This document shows positions 35,333 to 45,314 of a DNA stretch of 64,000 nt, one piece after another. Source of the DNA: Devosia sp. A16 (lineage in GTDB: Bacteria > Pseudomonadota > Alphaproteobacteria > Rhizobiales > Devosiaceae); the NCBI RefSeq assembly GCF_001402915.1, contig NZ_CP012945.1:4007501-4071500 (forward strand), in the 5' to 3' direction. Within the stretch, counting starts at the first letter, position 1; the number at the start of each line of letters is the position of its first letter. The notes under the pieces were generated by a model that ran no database searches, was not told the DNA's origin, and saw only the letters and a program-made list of their open reading frames with translations. The position numbers and the translations under genes were made by a program.

Positions 35333-37189
35333 ATGACCCGCAAGATCCATCTGGTCTTCAAGACCCACCTCGATATCGGCTTCACCGACCACGCGCAGAA
35401 GGTGCGCGCCCAGTATCACGAGCGCTTCATTCCGCAGGCGATCGACACGGGCGAACATTTCTTCGCCGAGGATCCGGAACACCCGAAGTTCATCTGGACC
35501 ACCGGCGCCTGGCTGATTTGGGATCACCTCAACTCGCAATCGCCGGAGCGGGTGCAGCGGCTCGAGCGCGCCATCGATCGCGGCCTGATCCGCTGGCACG
35601 CGCTGCCCTTCACCACCCACTCCGAGCTGATGTCGCCGGCGGTGTTCCGCGCCGGCCTGAGCTACAGCCATGAGCTCGACAAGCGCTTCGGCAAGCAGAC
35701 CATTGCCTCGAAGATGACGGACGTGCCAGGTCATACCATCGGCATCGTGCCGCTGCTGGCCGAGGCCGGCGTGAAGTTCCTGCACCTGGGAGTCAATTCC
35801 GCCTCGCCGCCGCCAGAAGTCCCCGACGTGTTCCGCTGGCGCGCCCCCGATGGCTCGGAAGTCGTGGTGCTCTACCAGAAGTCCTATGGCGAGACGTCGT
35901 TTCCAGAGGGGTTCGACCAGGGCCTCGGCTTTGCCCACACCAACGACAATATGGGCCCGCAAAGCGTGCCTCAGACCGCCGACGCCTGGCGCGAGCTGGA
36001 GCGGCATAATCCCGGCACCGAGATCGTCGCGTCGACCCTCGATGCCTATGGCGAAATCCTCTGGGCTCGCCGCGAACAGTTCCCCGTCGTGGATCTCGAA
36101 CTGGGCGACAACTGGATCCATGGCGCCGGCACCGACCCTGACAAGATCAAGCGTTTCCTCCACCTGCAGCGCCTCTATGACAGGTTCGCCGACGAAACCC
36201 TGACGCCGAGCCGCCTCGCCTTCGGCCGTGGCCTCACCATGGTGGCCGAGCATACCTGGGGCGTCGACATCAAGTCGTACCTGCGCGACGACCAGGCTTG
36301 GGACCGTTCGGCCTTCGAAGTCGCGCGCGCCGGCGACTACCGCTTCCGCTATTCGGAGGCCTCATGGGCAGAGCAGCGCGCCTATCTCGATGCCGCCGTC
36401 GCCGAACTCGAGCCGCCCGATCGGGCCCTTGCCGAAGCGGCCGAGCACCCGGCGATCGAAGGCACAGGCTGGTTCGTCGAAACCGATCCCAATAGCGGCG
36501 ACGTGATCCTGATCCGCTCGCCGGCCGGGGTCGAGCTGCGCGGCGAGAACGGCAGCCTGCTCGGCTACCGCTACGAGAGCTACGACGCCTCGGATGTCGC
36601 CGCCCATATGGACACCTACCTGACGCACCGGGCCGAGTGGGCCATCCTCGACCACATCAAGCCCGGACTTGACCGTGTTGCGTCAGCCCGTTCCGCCAGC
36701 TTCACCCCGCAACTGGTCGACGGCGCCGCGACGCTCGACACCAACGCGCACGCTGCGCTCGGCGCCCCCGCGCGCATCGCCTACCGCTTCCGGGCGCTCG
36801 ATGCGCGCCATCTCGAGATCACCGTCGAGCTGCTCGACAAGCCGGCCAATCGCATGCCGGAGGCGAGCTTTGTCACCTTTACGCCGGCGGGCTCGCACGA
36901 CTGGCAGTTCCTCAAGATGGGCCAGTGGCTCCCAGCCGACCGCATCGCGCACAAGGGCGGGGGGCAGTTGCAGGCCGTCGTCGCCGTCCGCACCGCCGGG
37001 GTCGAACTCCGTCCGCTCGACACCCCGCTGGTTGCTCCATCAGCGACGAAATTCATGCCCTTCAATCCCAACCCGCCGGATTTCTCCGCCGGCCTGCGCT
37101 TCAACCTCCACAACAACAAATGGGGCACCAACTTCCCCATGTGGTGGGGAGCAGAGCGCTTCGAGGCAAGGTTCGTGCTGGAACTCTGA
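35333..37189 (+). CDS. GH38-like glycosidase-fold protein, DUF5054 family
   Basis: This 618-aa protein begins MTRKIHLVFKTHLDIGFTDHA. The HLD (12-14) matches the zinc-binding H-x-D of GH38 alpha-mannosidases, and DVPGHT (130-135) sits where GH38 has DPFGHS with the Asp nucleophile. The remaining halves have the beta-rich C-terminal layout of these enzymes. No signal peptide is seen, so it acts in the cytoplasm on imported compounds. The gene follows the LacI regulator by 11 bp. I recall such proteins being annotated as DUF5054 with no established substrate. Mannosidase activity is possible but unproven. Confidence 0.78.
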   Translation: MTRKIHLVFKTHLDIGFTDHAQKVRAQYHERFIPQAIDTGEHFFAEDPEHPKFIWTTGAWLIWDHLNSQSPERVQRLERAIDRGLIRWHALPFTTHSELMSPAVFRAGLSYSHELDKRFGKQTIASKMTDVPGHTIGIVPLLAEAGVKFLHLGVNSASPPPEVPDVFRWRAPDGSEVVVLYQKSYGETSFPEGFDQGLGFAHTNDNMGPQSVPQTADAWRELERHNPGTEIVASTLDAYGEILWARREQFPVVDLELGDNWIHGAGTDPDKIKRFLHLQRLYDRFADETLTPSRLAFGRGLTMVAEHTWGVDIKSYLRDDQAWDRSAFEVARAGDYRFRYSEASWAEQRAYLDAAVAELEPPDRALAEAAEHPAIEGTGWFVETDPNSGDVILIRSPAGVELRGENGSLLGYRYESYDASDVAAHMDTYLTHRAEWAILDHIKPGLDRVASARSASFTPQLVDGAATLDTNAHAALGAPARIAYRFRALDARHLEITVELLDKPANRMPEASFVTFTPAGSHDWQFLKMGQWLPADRIAHKGGGQLQAVVAVRTAGVELRPLDTPLVAPSATKFMPFNPNPPDFSAGLRFNLHNNKWGTNFPMWWGAERFEARFVLEL

Positions 37190-37242
37190 TCCTCCAGCGC
37201 GTAGCGGGGGAGGGCACGGTGGCCAGACTTTCGGCGCCAGAA

Positions 37243-37815
37243 CTACCCGAGCACGGACGCCGCGATCACTCCGGCAAAGCCGACCAGCGCCACCGAGGCG
37301 ACCTTGCGCACCACGCCGGTGTGACGTTCGCCTGCAGCCGCGCCGATCGCTCGTCCCACCAGGATCCACGCGAACCCGACCAGCGGCACCAGCAAGGCGA
37401 AGCCGAATACGTACCAGGCCAATTGCACGGAGCTGGGCGGGATGATGCTGAGCGAGAAGATCAACGCCTTGGGATTGAGCAGCGTGGTGACGAACACCGA
37501 CTGCATGCCGATGCTCGTCGGGCTGTGCGTCAGCCCGGCATTGTGGCGCCAGAGCTTGACTGCGGTCCAGATCAGGTACGCGACCACAGTCGCCTTGAGC
37601 GCGATGCCCACCAGCGGATAGCTGTGGATCACTGGTCCCAGCACGATGCGGATTGCACCGACCGCAATCAGGTAGCCGGCGAGTTCACCCACCAGCAGCG
37701 GCACCGACCGCCGCACCCCGACCGTCACCCCCGATGTCGCCAGGAGCGTGTTGGTCGGCCCGGGCGTGCCGAGCAGCGTCAGCACCGCGAGAATGAACAG
37801 GATCGGATCGGTCAT
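37243..37815 (-). CDS. LysE/RhtB-family amino-acid exporter
   Basis: This 190-aa protein has five to six helices. It begins MTDPILFILAVLTLLGTPGPTNTLL, with the family's GPTN-like GPGP region, and has a middle LNPKALIF typical of LysE-type translocators. Members export amino acids or derivatives from the cytoplasm. The protein is slightly shorter than the usual 205 aa. It converges on the GH38-like gene and is not obviously linked in function. Confidence 0.87.
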   Translation of the reverse strand: MTDPILFILAVLTLLGTPGPTNTLLATSGVTVGVRRSVPLLVGELAGYLIAVGAIRIVLGPVIHSYPLVGIALKATVVAYLIWTAVKLWRHNAGLTHSPTSIGMQSVFVTTLLNPKALIFSLSIIPPSSVQLAWYVFGFALLVPLVGFAWILVGRAIGAAAGERHTGVVRKVASVALVGFAGVIAASVLG

Positions 37816-37900
37816 CGGGGCAGGGGCCTTCGTACACGCGTTACGCGCGAGTCCAGCCGATCATTAGCTGGTGCGCAAGGGCATCCCGAGGGGCAGGCGA

Positions 37901-37957
37901 GGGCTGACCCCCCACCCTTGATCCCTCCCCATGTTTAGGGGGAGGGGACAGGGGGGC
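37901..37957. repeat. Hairpin repeat, single form of family 2
   Basis: The sequence starts GGGCTGACCCCCCACCC and ends GGAGGGGACAGGGGGG. It pairs across a loop ATGTTTA. It resembles the left and right ends of the 29279-29399 element fused, and sits between the LysE-type and AraC genes. Confidence 0.65.
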
Positions 37958-37981
37958 AATTCGCACCGGCGCTGAGGGTGC

Positions 37982-38908
37982 TCACCTCAGATAGTGCGCC
38001 CGCATCTGCCGAGGCGTCAGGCCGTAGGCGTTGCGGAACTGCACGTAGAACTGGCTCAGCGCCGAGAAGCCGCTCTCGAAGGCCACGTTCTCGATCGAGA
38101 GGCTCCCCTCGAACAGCAACGAGCGCGCCCGGATCAACCGCATGCGCACCACGAACTTGTGCATCGGCACCCGCATCACCTCGGTGAACAGGTTGAGCGC
38201 ATAGTTCGGGTGCAGCCCCACCACCTTGGCGACGTCTTCTGCCCGGAGCGGCTCGGACAGGTTCTCGAGGATGTGCCGGATCATCGCCACGACGTAGCGC
38301 AGCGGCGACGCGGCCCGGGTGGTCGAGCCGACGCTCTCGATCCAGGGCTCCATCAGGATGTCCCAGCCGGTCACCGCCGCCCGCCGCAGCATCAGCGCGA
38401 TCTCCTCCTTGAGGATGTCGGTGCGTTCGGCATCGCCGGAACGATAGTCCTGGTACCAGCGGGTCAACGTGTCGGCGCCGATCGTCTCGGGCGGCAGCAT
38501 CACCACGCCGCCGCCCATCATCGTCTCGGTGAGCTTGCCCAGATTGGGCATGTGCAGAAAGCTGTCGAGCGGCAGGTAGACGTTGCACTGCCGGCTTTCA
38601 TGGTTCGGTCCGTAGTCGATCGCCGTGGTCTGATGCGGGATGCCAGCCCAGAACAGCACCAGCCGGCCCGAGGGGATGCGCAGCGGCCGCCCGTCGATGA
38701 CGTAGTCCATGCTGCCGGCGGTCAGCCAGTTCAGTTCGATATGGCCGTGAAAGTGCTCCTCCGGCATGATCTGCGGATCGAACCAGCGGATGCCGAAGCG
38801 GCCGAACGCCTGGGTCTGGGCATAGAAGCGCCGATCCGGACGCGGCACCGGAGCGGTGGCCTTTTCGCGCGGCTTGCCCGGCGAAAAATGATGCTGGTGC
38901 TCGTTCAT
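37982..38908 (-). CDS. AraC-family regulator of the alpha-galactoside locus (MelR/AgpT-like)
   Basis: This 308-aa regulator has an N-terminal cupin-type sugar-sensing domain (HFHGHIELNWLTAGSMDYVIDGRPLRIPSGRLVLFWAGIPHQT) and a C-terminal pair of helix-turn-helix motifs (LRAEDVAKVVGLHPNYALNLFTEVM and SIENVAFESGFSALSQFYVQFRNAYGLTPRQMR). The layout matches MelR of enterobacteria and the regulator at the Sinorhizobium agp locus. It is divergent from the agpA-like gene with 163 bp between starts. It likely activates the agp-melA operon when an alpha-galactoside is bound. Confidence 0.9.
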   Translation of the reverse strand: MNEHQHHFSPGKPREKATAPVPRPDRRFYAQTQAFGRFGIRWFDPQIMPEEHFHGHIELNWLTAGSMDYVIDGRPLRIPSGRLVLFWAGIPHQTTAIDYGPNHESRQCNVYLPLDSFLHMPNLGKLTETMMGGGVVMLPPETIGADTLTRWYQDYRSGDAERTDILKEEIALMLRRAAVTGWDILMEPWIESVGSTTRAASPLRYVVAMIRHILENLSEPLRAEDVAKVVGLHPNYALNLFTEVMRVPMHKFVVRMRLIRARSLLFEGSLSIENVAFESGFSALSQFYVQFRNAYGLTPRQMRAHYLR

Positions 38909-38956
38909 CTCAGACTGGTGACGATCTTTAAAAACCGGAAATACCCATTCAGATAA

Positions 38957-39005
38957 CGGGATTGTCCCGGCGTTGGCAAGGTCTACCCTTTTGCGGCTGG
39001 GACAA
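38957..39005. promoter_or_regulatory. Inverted-repeat site between the AraC regulator and agpA
   Basis: CGGGA-TTG-TCCCG (38957-38969) is a small palindrome. Its TTGTCCC (38962-38968) recurs as GGGACAA at 38999-39005. The pair lies in the 163-bp divergent region, where the AraC-type regulator should bind. AraC sites are usually direct repeats, so this is only a candidate. Confidence 0.35.
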
Positions 39006-39071
39006 GAGGCGGCGGGTTGGAGGCCTGCCGTCTGGTGCGTGTCGCGCCGGTCTCGAGCCTAGGGAGGAAAC

Positions 39072-41156
39072 ATGCGTAAACACCTATTTGCCCTTGGCGG
39101 GGCAAGCCTTCTGCTTGGCGTTTCACTGCTGGCCGCGCAGGCCCAGACGGTCGCGCCCACCACGCCGCCCGAACCGCCGAAGTTCGATGCCCAGGGCACC
39201 CCGAACTTTGTCGGCATTTCCGACATCTACGAGTACAAGGCGCTGCCCGAGTATCACGAGCCCGACTATGTCAAGGCTTTCGAGGATGCCGGCAAGCTGC
39301 CGCCCCTCAAGGATCGCCTGCCCAAGGAGCCGCTGGTCTTCAAGGCCTCGAACATGCCCGACGGCATCGGCGTCTATGGCGATGTGATGCGCCACGTCAT
39401 CGGCGGCCGGCCCGAAGGCTGGAACTACATGGCCGGCCAGTCGCAGGGCTGGGGCGGTATCGATATCGGCACCATGGAGTGTCTGACCCGCACCGGTCCG
39501 CTATTCGAGATCAAGGCCGAGGAACTGGCGCCGATGCCGAACCTGGCCAAGAGCTGGGAATGGTCCGAGGACGGCCACAAGCTGACCATGCACCTGATCG
39601 AGGGCGCCAAGTGGTCGGACGGCGTGCCGTTCACCTCAGAGGACGTGATGTTCTTCTGGCAGGACAACGTGCTCGATCCCAACGTATCGCCGCTCAACGG
39701 CGCCTCGCCCGAGACCTTCGGGGTCGGCACCACGCTCGAAGCGGTCGACGACTACACCATCGTGTGGACCTTCAAGGACGCCTTCCCGCGCCAGTACATC
39801 TATCAGATGGCCTATGGCACCTTCTGTCCGGGCCCGGCGCACATCTTCAAGCCGCTGCATCCGAAGTACTCGTCCAACACCTACGACCAGTACAAGAACG
39901 CCATCAAGCCCGAGTACATGAACATCCCGGTGATGGGCGCCTGGGTGCCGGTCGAATATCGGCCGGACGACATCGTGGTGATGCGCCGCAACCCCTACTA
40001 CTGGAAAGTCGACGACGCCGGTAACCAGCTGCCCTACCTCAACGAGGTGCACTACCGGCTCTCGACCTGGGCCGACCGCGACGTGCAGGCAGTGGCTGGC
40101 ACGGGCGATTTCTCCAACCTCGAACAGGCCGAAAGCTATGTCGAGGCGCTGAAGCGCTCCGCCGACCCCAACGCGCCGGCTCGCCTGCAGTTCGGTGCCC
40201 GCACCATCGGCTACACCCTCTACCCGAACCTCTCCGGCAACGGCTGGGGCGAACCCGATGCCCGCGGTCAGGCCGTTCGCGAGTTGAACCGCAACGAGGA
40301 TTTCCGCAAGGCCATCAGCTACGCGCTCGATCGTCAGCGGCTGGGCGAGGCACTGGTGAAGGGCCCGTTCACCGCCATCTATCCGGGCGGCCTCTACGCC
40401 GGCACCACCTACTACGACAAGGATTCGACCGTGTACTATCCGTACTCGCTCGATGACGCCAAGGCGCTGCTGGAAAAGGTCGGCCTCAAGGACACCGACG
40501 GCAACGGCGTGCTGAACTTCCCGGCGGGTACTGCCGGCGGCGCCGACGTCGAGATCACGCTGCTCGCCAATGCCGACTACCAGACCGACAAGAACCTGGC
40601 CGAAGGCGTCATCGCCATGATGGAGCCGCTGGGGATCCGGGTTATTGCCAACTTCCTGACCGGCACCCAGCGTGACGCGACGGAGCAGTCGGGCAAGTTC
40701 GACTGGCGTGTGGCGCGTAACGGTGCCGAACTGATCGCGGTGGTGCAGAACACCGTCGCTCTGGCTCCCACCGGCCCGCAGATCAGCAACTCGCACCGAG
40801 CCGGCACCGACGGCACCATGGACCTGCTGCCCTTCGAGCAGGAGATGGTGGACACCGTCAATGCGTTCATCGCCACTGATGATGCCGCCAAGCGCACCGA
40901 GCTGATGAAGACCTACCAGAAGCTCTATACCGAGCATCTGTTCGGCATCGGCCTCACCCAGTACCCGGGTGCGCTCATCATCAACAAGCGCTTCGCCAAC
41001 ATCCCGGCCGGTGCCCCGATCTTCATGTTCAACTGGGCCGAGGACAACATCATCCGCGAACGCGTCTATGTGCCTGCCGACAAGCAGCAGAGCTATGAAC
41101 TGCACCCCGACACCCTCCCGGGTGAGCCGGGCTCTGCCGGGCCGGTGAAACTCTGA
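39072..41156 (+). CDS. agpA: Alpha-galactoside ABC transporter binding protein (AgpA-like, family 5)
   Basis: This 694-aa periplasmic solute-binding protein has a Sec signal peptide (about 1-25, ending AQA) and a strong GGGAGGAAAC before the ATG. Family 5 features include WEWSEDGHKLTMHLIEGAKWSDGVPFTSEDVMFFW and FRKAISYALDRQRLGEALVKG. It is longer than peptide-binding DppA (about 535 aa) and similar in size to AgpA of Sinorhizobium, which binds melibiose and raffinose-type sugars. The gene context (AraC regulator, two permeases, fused ATPase and alpha-galactosidase) is that of the agp/mel locus. A strong hairpin follows 21 bp after the stop. Confidence 0.88.
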   Translation: MRKHLFALGGASLLLGVSLLAAQAQTVAPTTPPEPPKFDAQGTPNFVGISDIYEYKALPEYHEPDYVKAFEDAGKLPPLKDRLPKEPLVFKASNMPDGIGVYGDVMRHVIGGRPEGWNYMAGQSQGWGGIDIGTMECLTRTGPLFEIKAEELAPMPNLAKSWEWSEDGHKLTMHLIEGAKWSDGVPFTSEDVMFFWQDNVLDPNVSPLNGASPETFGVGTTLEAVDDYTIVWTFKDAFPRQYIYQMAYGTFCPGPAHIFKPLHPKYSSNTYDQYKNAIKPEYMNIPVMGAWVPVEYRPDDIVVMRRNPYYWKVDDAGNQLPYLNEVHYRLSTWADRDVQAVAGTGDFSNLEQAESYVEALKRSADPNAPARLQFGARTIGYTLYPNLSGNGWGEPDARGQAVRELNRNEDFRKAISYALDRQRLGEALVKGPFTAIYPGGLYAGTTYYDKDSTVYYPYSLDDAKALLEKVGLKDTDGNGVLNFPAGTAGGADVEITLLANADYQTDKNLAEGVIAMMEPLGIRVIANFLTGTQRDATEQSGKFDWRVARNGAELIAVVQNTVALAPTGPQISNSHRAGTDGTMDLLPFEQEMVDTVNAFIATDDAAKRTELMKTYQKLYTEHLFGIGLTQYPGALIINKRFANIPAGAPIFMFNWAEDNIIRERVYVPADKQQSYELHPDTLPGEPGSAGPVKL

Positions 41157-41176
41157 TCCCGACCTGACGGAATCCG

Positions 41177-41202
41177 GGCAAGGGGGCTCCGGCCCCCTTG
41201 CC
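41177..41202 (+). terminator. 11-bp perfect hairpin after agpA
   Basis: GGCAAGGGGGC (41177-41187) pairs perfectly with GCCCCCTTGCC (41192-41202) around the loop TCCG, 21 bp after the agpA stop. No T-tract follows. It probably stabilises the binding-protein mRNA and lowers read-through to the permease genes. Confidence 0.6.
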
Positions 41203-41280
41203 ACCCAACTGAGGGACTGGCTGTGACGCCGACCAGGAAGCGGGTGAGGGGACCTTCCTCCCACCGCCGAGTTCGCGGCA

Positions 41281-41340
41281 GCGCCCCCTCATCCTCATTC
41301 TGATCCTCTCCCCAAGGGAGAGGGACGTTGGGGCGATGTC
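41281..41340. repeat. Intergenic repeat, family 3, copy at agpA-agpB
   Basis: The segment CTCTCCCCAAGGGAGAGGGACG then TTGGGGCGATGTC matches, in inverse orientation, the repeat at 58723-58803. It runs right up to the ATG at 41336, so that ATG is probably not the permease start. Confidence 0.65.
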
Positions 41341-41368
41341 GTGCCCCAATCGAGAGGTCCGAACGAAA

Positions 41369-42388
41369 ATGCACCTGCTGCGCTTTCTGGTGATGCGCGT
41401 TCTGGCGGCCCTGCCGGTCCTGCTGGTTCTCAGCGTCGTCACCTTTGCCATCATCCAGGCCCCTCCGGGCGACTATGGCGACTACATCCGGTCGATGCTG
41501 ATCAACCAGGGCGGGGCGACCATCGAGGAAGCCGAGAAGCAGGCCGCGATCTATCGCGAGCAGAACGGGCTCAACGAGCCGCTGCCGGTGCAGTACGTCA
41601 ACTGGATGGTGGGGATCGTCACCCGCTTCGATTTCGGTCACTCGCTCTACTACAACAAGCCCGTCGGCGACGTGGTGGCCGAGCGCCTGCCGCGTACCGT
41701 GCTCTTGGCGCTGACCTGCCATTTCTTTGCTTCGGTCATCGGCATCGGCATGGGCATCATCGCCGCCACTCGACAATATAGCTGGATCGATACCGCCTTT
41801 GGCGTCATCTCCTTCCTCGGCATGACCGTGCCGCGCTTCCTTCTGGCGCTGATCATCATCTACATCCTCGCCTTCAAGCTGAACGTGCAGGAGATCGGCA
41901 GCTTCTTCTCGTCCAAGTATGGCGGCGCCCCATGGAGTTGGGACAAGTTCGTCGACCTGATCAGCCATGTCTGGCCGGTGGTGTTCATCGCCACCTTCGG
42001 CGGGCTCGCCTACAACATGCGCGTCATGCGCGGAAACCTGCTCGACGTGCTGAACGCCCAGTATGTCGAGACGGCGCGCGCCAAGGGACTGTCCGAGGGG
42101 GCCGTGATCATGCGGCATGCCGTGCCCAACGCGCTGCACCCGCTCATCGCCTATCAGGGCGTGGCCTTGCCCTACATGCTCACCGGCGAGATCGAGGTGG
42201 CGATCGTCTTCGGTCTCGCGACGGTCGGCCCGGCCATCGTCGGCTCCATGGCGGTGGGCGACGTGTACGTCACCGCGACATTCGTCCTGGTCTTGGCCGC
42301 GACGCTGATCATCGGCAACATCATCGCCGACCTGCTGCTCGCCGCGGTCGATCCGCGCGTCCGTCTTGGCGGGGAGAACCGCGAATGA
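41369..42388 (+). CDS. agpB: ABC transporter permease (AgpB-like, DppB/OppB type)
   Basis: This 339-aa permease begins MHLLRFLVMRVLAALPVLLVLSVVTF, the standard first helix of DppB-type proteins. ATG 41369 was chosen, as the upstream ATG at 41336 begins inside a dispersed repeat and adds 11 unrelated residues. About six helices and the EAA loop YVETARAKGLSEGAVIMRHAVPNALHP are seen. The stop overlaps the next start (ATGA at 42385-42388). It forms the channel with AgpC. Confidence 0.92.
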   Translation: MHLLRFLVMRVLAALPVLLVLSVVTFAIIQAPPGDYGDYIRSMLINQGGATIEEAEKQAAIYREQNGLNEPLPVQYVNWMVGIVTRFDFGHSLYYNKPVGDVVAERLPRTVLLALTCHFFASVIGIGMGIIAATRQYSWIDTAFGVISFLGMTVPRFLLALIIIYILAFKLNVQEIGSFFSSKYGGAPWSWDKFVDLISHVWPVVFIATFGGLAYNMRVMRGNLLDVLNAQYVETARAKGLSEGAVIMRHAVPNALHPLIAYQGVALPYMLTGEIEVAIVFGLATVGPAIVGSMAVGDVYVTATFVLVLAATLIIGNIIADLLLAAVDPRVRLGGENRE

Positions 42389-43605
42389 GCACCATCGCAG
42401 ACAAACCCACCCTCAGCACCACCGAAACCGGCGTCGACAGGCCGGCCGAGCTCGCGACCCCTGCCGAGCACCAGCTCGCGCCCGCCGACCCGGCGGCCGA
42501 CGGCCAGCCGGTGGTCGTCGGGCGCTTCGCCCACGGCAACGAGTCTTACGCCACTCTGGTCTGGCGGCGCTTCCGCCGCTCGACCATGGGGATGATCGGC
42601 CTGGTGCTCACCGTGGCGCTGATCCTCATGGCCATCTTCGGCGATTTCTTCGCGCCGATGGACCCCAAGCGCGCCGAGATCGGCTTCGCACCGCCTGACC
42701 ACGTCGAGTTCAGCGCTCCGGACGGCAGCTTCAGCCTGATCCCCTACATCTATCCGATCGTCGAGACCGGCGAATTCGACCCGGTCACCTTCCAGCCCGT
42801 CACCGGACCCGACAAGACCAACCCCACCGCGCTCGGCTTCTTCGTCAAGGGCCATCGCTACAACCTGCTGGGCCTGATCCCGGCCGATATCCACTTCTTC
42901 GGCTCGGTCGATGGCCGCCCGATTCACTTCCTCGGCACCGACAAGTTCGGTCGCGATATCCTGTCGCGCGGCATCGTCGGCTCGCAGATTTCGCTGACCA
43001 TCGCGCTCGCTGTGGTGACGCTGACCACGGTGCTCGGCACCCTGATCGGTATCGCCTCCGGCTATCTTGGCGGCCGGCTCGATGCGTGGGTGCAGCGCTT
43101 CGTCGATCTGGTGCTCGCTTTCCCGCAATTGCCGCTCTATCTCGCCCTCACCTCCTTGATCCCGGTCACGGCGCCCTCGAACGTCTTCATCGCCTTCGTC
43201 ATCGGCGTCATGGCGGCGCTTGGCTGGGCCCAACTGGCCCGCGAAGTCCGCTCCAAGACCCTGGCGCTGGCCCGCATCGACTATGTGCGGGCGGCCATCG
43301 CGGTCGGCTCGTCCGACTGGCGCATCATCCTGAGGCACATCCTGCCCAACGTCTCGAGCCACCTGATTGTCGCCGTGACCATCGCCATCCCCAGCGTGGT
43401 GCTGCTCGAGAGCTTCCTCGGCTATCTGGGCTTTGCGGTGAAGCCGCCGCTGATCTCCTGGGGCCTGATGCTGCAGGATACCGGCACCTTCTCGGTGATC
43501 GGTTCCTATCCCTGGATCCTGTCACCCGTCGTCTTCGTGCTGATCACCGTCTTCGCCTTCAATGCGCTGGGCGACGGGCTCCGCGACGCGATCGACCCCT
43601 ACTGA
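42385..43605 (+). CDS. agpC: ABC transporter permease (AgpC-like, DppC type)
   Basis: This 406-aa permease has a long polar N-terminus (about 70 residues), then helix 1 (TMGMIGLVLTVALILMAIFGDFF), a large periplasmic insert (about 100-190) and five more helices. The family motif FGRDILSRGIVGSQISL and the EAA loop IDYVRAAIAVGSSDWRIILRHILPNV are present. The insert between the first two helices is longer than in E. coli DppC. It is coupled to agpB by ATGA overlap. Confidence 0.92.
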   Translation: MSTIADKPTLSTTETGVDRPAELATPAEHQLAPADPAADGQPVVVGRFAHGNESYATLVWRRFRRSTMGMIGLVLTVALILMAIFGDFFAPMDPKRAEIGFAPPDHVEFSAPDGSFSLIPYIYPIVETGEFDPVTFQPVTGPDKTNPTALGFFVKGHRYNLLGLIPADIHFFGSVDGRPIHFLGTDKFGRDILSRGIVGSQISLTIALAVVTLTTVLGTLIGIASGYLGGRLDAWVQRFVDLVLAFPQLPLYLALTSLIPVTAPSNVFIAFVIGVMAALGWAQLAREVRSKTLALARIDYVRAAIAVGSSDWRIILRHILPNVSSHLIVAVTIAIPSVVLLESFLGYLGFAVKPPLISWGLMLQDTGTFSVIGSYPWILSPVVFVLITVFAFNALGDGLRDAIDPY

Positions 43606-43614
43606 GATGAAGCG

Positions 43615-45285
<1,671 letters not shown>

Positions 45286-45314
45286 CCGGCCCGAACGTCC
45301 TACGGAGACACTTT

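Noticed and set aside
41336-41368. Upstream ATG for the AgpB-like permease
   Set aside because: It begins at the end of a dispersed repeat and adds residues unlike any DppB N-terminus, so ATG 41369 was used.
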